DNA of 64,000 nucleotides from Zanthoxylum bungeanum (lineage: Eukaryota > Streptophyta > Magnoliopsida > Sapindales > Rutaceae): the NCBI GenBank assembly GCA_019454045.1, contig SKCR01033462.1:62001-126000 (forward strand), given 5' to 3'. Positions 58,766-64,000 of this stretch are shown in pieces. The position numbers were made by a program, and so were the translations under genes. Numbering within the stretch: the first letter of the stretch is position 1; the number at the start of each line of letters is the position of its first letter. The notes under the pieces were generated by a model that was given only the letters and a program-made list of their open reading frames with translations, did no database searches and was not told the origin of the DNA.

Positions 58766-59189
58766 TTCAGCAGAATACCTAAATATAATAATATAATTAT
58801 TAGATATCATTTTACATTGGAATCAACATTACTAATTCAGTAATACTTAATTTAAGCATAATATATATATATATATTTGGTTGATAAATTAATTAAATAG
58901 TTTACAGAAAAATTCTATTTTGTTAATTAATATACTTACTCTACATATATGAATCATAAATCACTAACAAACAGCATATAAACAACATATATAATCATAA
59001 AAATTGAAAATAATAAAGAAATATGAAAGAAGATTTACCTTTTGGAAATTGATTACAATTTTATTGAAAATTTTTAGGAGAGATGTGAGGCTGTAGAGGA
59101 GAAATTCTCAGATTTCAGAGGATTTTTACGAAGAGAATGAAGAAAAAACAGAAGGGGGAGAAGGGGTGTCGACCTTCTGTTTTTTAATC

Positions 59190-59852
59190 TATCTTTAGCG
59201 TCGCATTTAGTATTCGACTCTAAAGTATTATTTTTGGCGTCGAATATTCAAAATCGACGCTAATTATATACGTTTTTAGCGTCGACACCGTTTTGTCGAC
59301 GCTAATATCAAACATATAGCGTCGAATTAAATTTAGACGCGAAAGAATCAAGACTGTCGGTGGAAGCTTCATAACTCTTTAGCGTCGAACAAATATTCGA
59401 CGCTACAAGTATTATTTTTTTGCGTCGATTATTCACATTCGACTCTAATTGTTTCCTTTTTAGCGTCGAATGTAAATTAGACGCGAAAGAGTCAAGGATT
59501 TGCCGGTGGAAACTTCATACACCTTTAGCGACGATATATGTTCGACGCTAAAAGTTAGTTTTGGCGTCGACTCCGTGTTTCGACGCTAATAGTGCAATTT
59601 TTGGCACCAAAAATTATTGCAATAATATAATTATTCAGCGTCGAATATTTTTCGACGCTAAAGGTCTGTTTTTAGCGTCGAAACTATATTTAGACGCTAA
59701 AAAATTAATATTCTGCGTCGAATTTTTATTCCGTCGCTAAAAACATGACATATAGCGTCGAAACGAATATTCGACGCTAAAACTAACTTTTAGCGTCGCA
59801 TATTGTTTCGACGCTAAATATTTGGACGCTAAAAGCCATAATTCTTGTAGTG
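59190..59852. repeat. Right TIR and subterminal repeats of the CACTA element
   Basis: About twenty GCGTCG/CGACGC motifs with the same TTTAGCGTCGA consensus, ending in TAATTCTTGTAGTG at 59852. Confidence 0.9.
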
Positions 59853-60885
59853 ACCATGACTATTATATTTGAACCAAAAATAATATATATGAGATTACTA
59901 TATTTAACTGTTAACCTGAAACAATATTTATTGAACATGAAATTTTAAGAAATAACATGAAATCTTTTGAAATCAATAGCAGCAAACCTGGGTAGTCAAC
60001 CATTGAATATGAAACCATACGCAATATATATGAAAACACATTAATTTGAAACAAATAGCCATAAGACTTGAAAAATTATATTTTATTATTTTTAGTAATA
60101 TTTTATTTAACCATTAACTTGAAACTCATAATATTAAAATTGCAATTGTGGCGGCATTAACCTGAAATCCTTTATTGCTAGTACATATAATATGGAAATA
60201 CCACCATTGAACATGGAACCTTAACCATTAGGATCAAAATCAATACCAATAATTATGAAATCAATGCTTACTTAAAACATTTAATTATAACTTGAAATTT
60301 CGATTATTAAATATGAAATTTATCATTAAAATTGTTTAATACATTATATTTATATTATTTAAAAAAAATTCGAACCGTTCTGATCAATATATTTTTTTAT
60401 AATGGTTCAGTAATTGTGATTAAATCGGTTTTTTTGATTAAAATGTTTAACTTTTTCAGTTTTTCAATTCGGTTAATGTTATGAGATTTGTATAATCGAA
60501 CCGACCAATTAACTGATTACAAAACATAATTTGACTTTATATATATTTTTTTAATTAAAACGAAATTAACATTTTTACCCTCTGTCTCTACTGAGTATAG
60601 TTGTGGACTGCTTTTTGATGAATTTAAATTTGTATTCATGTGTTAATGTGAATTGTTATCTATAGAGATTTTGGACTGGTTAATAATCGAATTAACCAAA
60701 ACCGATCGAGAAAATAATGGTTAGGTTGGTTAATGGTTATATCCAATCATATGGTTAAATCGGCTGATCATTTACTTAATCAAATAACTGACCGAATCGA
60801 CCAATGCTCACCCCTAAACCAAATATTTGTTAATATTTTATCATTTTATTCTTTGCATACGTATGATACATGACTGTATTATAAT
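59853..60885. other. AT-rich spacer
   Basis: No gene. It starts with the TSD ACC. Between 60360 and 60830 there are many CGGTT/AACCGA motifs and a GGTGAGCATTGGTCGGTT-like end (minus, near 60800-60820) that recall hAT-type MITEs, but I could not define two ends. Confidence 0.4.
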
Positions 60886-61141
60886 TAGGTATGATAAAAA
60901 TCCTCGCGGGGCCGTTACGTTAATGATACAATTTTTATTGAACGGGTCAAGTATGGGTATATTGGAATCTCCATTAAAATAGAGGTAAAATTCCCGCATG
61001 CATGAATGGGGACTCGCACGAGATCCGTGGAGCCCGATATGTTAGAAGCGGATAAGGGGATAATTTTCTTACCCGTTGATTGAACGAGACGAATACAAAT
61101 ATTGACATCCATGTAGCATATCCATCATGTTGCCATCCCTA
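60886..61141. mobile_element. hAT-like MITE
   Basis: 256 bp, ends TAGGTATGATAA and (inverted) TAGGGATGGCAA, an imperfect TIR of about 12 bp. The flanking 8-mers ATTATAAT (60878-60885) and ATTGTAAC (61142-61149) agree at 6 of 8 positions. TAGGGATGGCAA-type ends and 8-bp TSDs are typical of plant hAT MITEs. Contains GC-rich GACTCGCACGAGATCCGTGG in AT-rich DNA. No coding. Confidence 0.65.
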
Positions 61142-62193
61142 ATTGTAACTTATATGTAAACACTAAAATAATGACGGGTAACCACGTGTCTCTATGCAAT
61201 TATCAATTGCCCATAAGCAAAAATTCTACAATATAACTGTGATACAAACAATCTCACCCATATGATATTCTAATAATATCTTTCTACATATGTGTTTTAA
61301 AATATTAAAAACTATTAAATGAATGATGATTATATTTAATATTATTACATATTTCATATATTTATTAGTATACCACATCCCTCAAATTTCTGTGGTATCA
61401 AATAATTATTCGTTAACAACAACGGGGCGAAGTAGATATGTCAAAAAGCTAGAAGAAAAAAAAATAGAAGTGGAGAATTTTTCTAGCATTACAAGAATAA
61501 TGATCGAGTGGAGATGAGAATTTTCTTACAAGCACGCAACATTAATTAAAACTAATCTCAAATAGCACGTTTACTGTAAGATAAGACAAAAATTAATTAA
61601 ATTTGACTGTTGCTTTATTTTGGGTACCAAACTTTTAAATATATATATATAATTGGAAAGTGATCCTATTGTTGTTTTGTTATGTTTTCCGAACTTTGTA
61701 CGCAATCCCTTTTCTCTAAAATTTTGTATGTCATATAGGATTTATATGTATAAGAGGTTAATAATTTATATTTTCAAATACTTATATCTATTTCATGAAT
61801 ATTATAAATTATAATCTGTAAAATTCTATATACACTTAATATTCATATGTATAATTTTTATTAAAAAATCTCTCTCAAAATCAACCTCAATAATATTTAG
61901 TCACACATAATACACAATTTAAAAAAACGATAATACTTACAAAAAAATATGAATAACCCCTTATGAAAAAAAAAATATTACAGTTATCGTTACAAAAAGT
62001 ATGACCATGATCGTTAAAATATCGTTGACTTTAAAAAAAATATATATATATAATTATCCGTAATTTAACATGTTTTTGTTTCCCTGACGTGTAATATGTA
62101 GTTAATAACTTTTACCAGTCAGCAACTACAAATAATAAAAATTCCCAACGCTTTGATCCATTCAAATTTCAAAACAAACAATCAGTCAACACA
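61142..62193. other. AT-rich spacer
   Basis: No convincing gene or repeat. A 64-residue ORF at 61323-61517 has no motif. The last 100 bp may be a promoter/leader of the short ORF that follows. Confidence 0.4.
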
Positions 62194-62292
62194 ATGCGAA
62201 AGAGGCCTCAACCTGAAGCTTCATCTCCATCTCCATCCAAACCGCCAAGCAGCGAAGCTTCGAAAGCAGATGAAGAAATTAAAACAAGCTGA
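62194..62292 (+). CDS. Short Pro/Ser-rich ORF, possibly a severed first exon
   Basis: 32 codons: MRKRPQPEASSPSPSKPPSS followed by EASKADEEIKTS and TGA at 62290. The composition (basic start, Pro/Ser stretch, then Glu/Lys) differs from the AT-rich surroundings and is more like a genuine plant N-terminus. A CACTA-like end begins 11 bp after the stop, so the rest of the gene may have been separated by insertions. No family recognised. Confidence 0.3.
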   Translation: MRKRPQPEASSPSPSKPPSSEASKADEEIKTS

Positions 62293-62303
62293 ATCAATAC
62301 ATT

Positions 62304-62393
62304 CACTATAAGAAAACAACTATTTACTGACTAATAATTCGATCGGTAAATAATATATTTCGATCGGAATGATATATTACAGACTGAAATATT
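62304..62393 (+). mobile_element. Second CACTA-like terminus, clipped
   Basis: CACTATAAGAAAACAACTAT at 62304, followed by TTACTGACTAATAATTCGAT and two further GATCGG/TCGATCGG motifs, resembles CACTA ends with subterminal repeats. It is cut at 62393 by the LTR element. The other end is not seen. Confidence 0.5.
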
Positions 62394-63020
62394 TGTTAGA
62401 ATATATATATATATAATACGAACAAGAAATATAGAATTAGAGATAACTAGTTGGAAAAAATTTAATTTGTAACCAAATTAAAGAAATCAAAAATTAAAGC
62501 CGTTAAAAATAGATTTGTCCCTCATCGTTGGTGCTTGAGGAATTTTGGCGTCTATCTCCAAGGATACAATGGCAAATGAATAGCTATTGAACACCACAAT
62601 CCCACTCCAACGAACCACAAACGTGTTTCAACTCTATCACACTAAAAATTGAAATTCCTTAGATTTGTTTTCTTTTTAACCTTTTTTCTTCTTTTTTTCC
62701 CTCTATCTCAACAACTAGAGATACTGACTCTCCATAGATGTAGAGAATTGATTGATTATTGAAATCAATAAATTCTATTTAAAATTCTGAAGTAAAACGG
62801 ACGAGTAAACTGGATTTATTAACCTATACAATTTAACTACTGCTATTGCAATCCTCTTAATATGCAAAAGTAATGGTCATTTACATTTACGTTAATTGTA
62901 TACATCATAATGTAATGGCCATTTACATTTACGTTAATTGTATATATCATAAAATTCAAAGAAAAATCCATTAATGCAAATTGCTACACCATTCAATTTC
63001 AATCACTAAAGTTTCCAACA
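62394..63020 (-). repeat. LTR of an unassigned retrotransposon
   Basis: TGTTAGAATA at 62394 and GTTTCCAACA ending 63020, 627 bp. It is followed by ATCCCCCACATG, whose reverse complement CATGTGGGGGAT is a normal polypurine tract, so the element lies on the minus strand and this is its 3' LTR. A direct repeat sits at about 62875-62900 and 62912-62945 (TGGCCATTTACATTTACGTT). Confidence 0.6.
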
Positions 63021-64000
63021 ATCCCCCACATGAATGAAATTTGAAAGTTCGTGTTTACCCTAAGGTTCTGACCCTATGTGGAATTAAACACAATAATCAA
63101 GACAAGTCATAATTACTCTAACTATAGAATTCTAACAGGCAACTACAATATCAACCAATTATAATATAACCCTAAAATATTAATTCAATGCAAAATATAA
63201 ATACATAAAATAAATAAACATCACACAAAATCAACACAATATTTTGGTGACGAAGTGGAAAACTCGTGCGAGTAAAAAACCACTCCGGGTATCTCGGCTA
63301 CCAGCCCAATCCACTATGTAGAGAAAAACTTATAGCGATGGTCAAGACCTATGGTGGCAACTCCACCGAATCAAGTACCTCTAGACTACAAGAACTCAAG
63401 GAACTCCTCAAGCCCGTATCCTACGGTTTTCTTCAGAACCACTGAAGTCTCTGAGTGAATCAACTCTGCAACTCCGAATGCCGGAACTCTGACAGCCAAT
63501 CTTCCTCATTGAGAACTCTGAAGGTTTAGGAAATTGAGTTTGTTGTGTTGATGGTTTAACAAAGAACGCTTTCACCAAAACAAAGAAGATAGGAGAACAA
63601 GAAGTCTTCAAGGTGAAAACAAAGAGATTGAAAACTAAGAATGTGTTTTGGCTCAAAGGAATGTGTTTTCAACACTTGTGAATATGGCTCAATATTTGTT
63701 TATATAGGTAGGGTAAAGGAAAAAGATTTCCTAGTGTTATTTTAGCTTTAAAATGTGTCTAAAGTATCGTACTTACGCACGGACGTTCGAACGCACTTCA
63801 AATGCAACTCAAACGCAAAGTTTCTGCCTTAAAATTTTCGAACGGAAATACGAACGCCACACGAACGTGTATCGCGGACTAGTTTTCAGGTACAACTTAA
63901 AACGCTTGTAACTTTCTAGTCCCTTAGCCAAATCATGCGTTCTTTATATGTACGCGATCGTCTTCGAGTTTACTTTCCAATGCCACTAACCTCATATGAA
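63021..64000 (-). mobile_element. Internal region of the LTR element, runs off the window
   Basis: PPT at 63021-63032, then non-coding sequence. 63245-63360 has GAAGTGGAAAACTCGTGCGA and AAAAACCACTCCGGGT-like text seen in several plant retroelements. CGTTCGAACG-type motifs occur at 63783-63870. An ORF at 63408-63656 (minus) has no domain. It may be a non-autonomous (LARD/TRIM-like) element. Confidence 0.45.

Larger units (their letters stand above)
53578..59852 (-). mobile_element. CACTA (En/Spm-type) DNA transposon, complete ends
   Basis: 6,275 bp. TIRs CACTACAAGAATTA at 53578-53591 and inverted at 59839-59852, TSD ACC on both sides. Both ends (53590-54150 and 59195-59830) are packed with TTTAGCGTCGA motifs in both orientations. 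Two minus-strand genes lie inside, TNP2-like and Transposase_24-like. Each is broken by single-base frame losses, with few in-frame stops otherwise, so the element looks young or the assembly is imperfect. Confidence 0.95.

Noticed and set aside
60360..60830. Possible second hAT-type MITE with GGTGAGCATTGGTCGG-like end
   Set aside because: Only one end is plausible; no matching terminus or TSD found.
61323..61517. 64-codon ORF with a hydrophobic N-terminus
   Set aside because: AT-rich composition, no family resemblance, no promoter context.
63408..63656. 82-codon minus-strand ORF
   Set aside because: No domain; lies in the non-coding part of an LTR element.
1..64000. tRNA, rRNA, snRNA or microRNA genes
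   Set aside because: Scanned by eye for T-loop (GGTTCGAA) and other conserved boxes; the only tRNA-like signals are retroelement primer-binding sites.

Overview
This is nuclear DNA of a flowering plant, probably a dicot. It is AT-rich, has one intact plant-specific gene (DUF247 family), and most of the rest is nested transposable elements of plant lineages: Ty1/copia, Ty3/gypsy of chromovirus and Tat/Ogre type, a CACTA transposon and a hAT-like MITE. I saw no rRNA, tRNA, organellar or bacterial genes. The species cannot be named from what is here.

Layout. 1-3396: a fragment of a Tat/Ogre-type LTR runs into a decayed chromovirus-like gypsy remnant (gag zinc knuckle, protease, start of RT) and an LTR end. 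3817-5490 (minus): the DUF247 gene, single exon, intact. 5640-6055: an AT-rich fold-back repeat upstream of it. 6640-8767: older retroelement debris (a PBS, tandem ATCGGT-rich repeats, an LTR-like piece). 8768-21295: a TG...CA-bounded repeat (family B) split by the full copia element A1 (9360-19325, perfect TSD TTAAG). 21457-30690: a Tat-lineage gypsy element on the minus strand with its 3' LTR, three tandem arrays in the 3' UTR, an antisense ORF with an apparent intron, and pol with protease, RT, two RNase H regions and integrase. Its upstream part is cut by copia A2 (30701-40535, right LTR truncated). 40536-40944: an inverted piece of family B. 40966-41433: a Tat/Ogre-type LTR followed by its PBS and leader, interrupted by copia A3 (41781-51679) and resuming at 51685 up to a short gag start (52438). 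53578-59852: a complete CACTA element with matching 14-bp TIRs and TSD ACC, carrying TNP2-like and Transposase_24-like genes. 60886-61141: a hAT-like MITE. 62194-64000: a short ORF, a clipped CACTA-like end, and an LTR element that runs off the window.

The three copia copies (A1, A2, A3) belong to one family, all on the minus strand, with subfamily-specific LTR ends. They share in-frame stops at the same integrase and RNase H codons although their LTR pairs still look about 95% alike, so the family seems to have multiplied as an already defective element served in trans. Its LTR and leader hold about twenty short palindromes whose arms differ in sequence but whose spacer is almost always CCA or CTA (TGG or TAG on the sense strand). 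At least three of them show paired compensatory changes between copies. I regard this as the most unusual signal in the window.

The mobile genes act only within their own elements, and nearly all are broken. The DUF247 gene is the only host gene I can defend. All coordinates, alignments and counts were read by eye; boundaries without a TSD or terminal motif are approximate.
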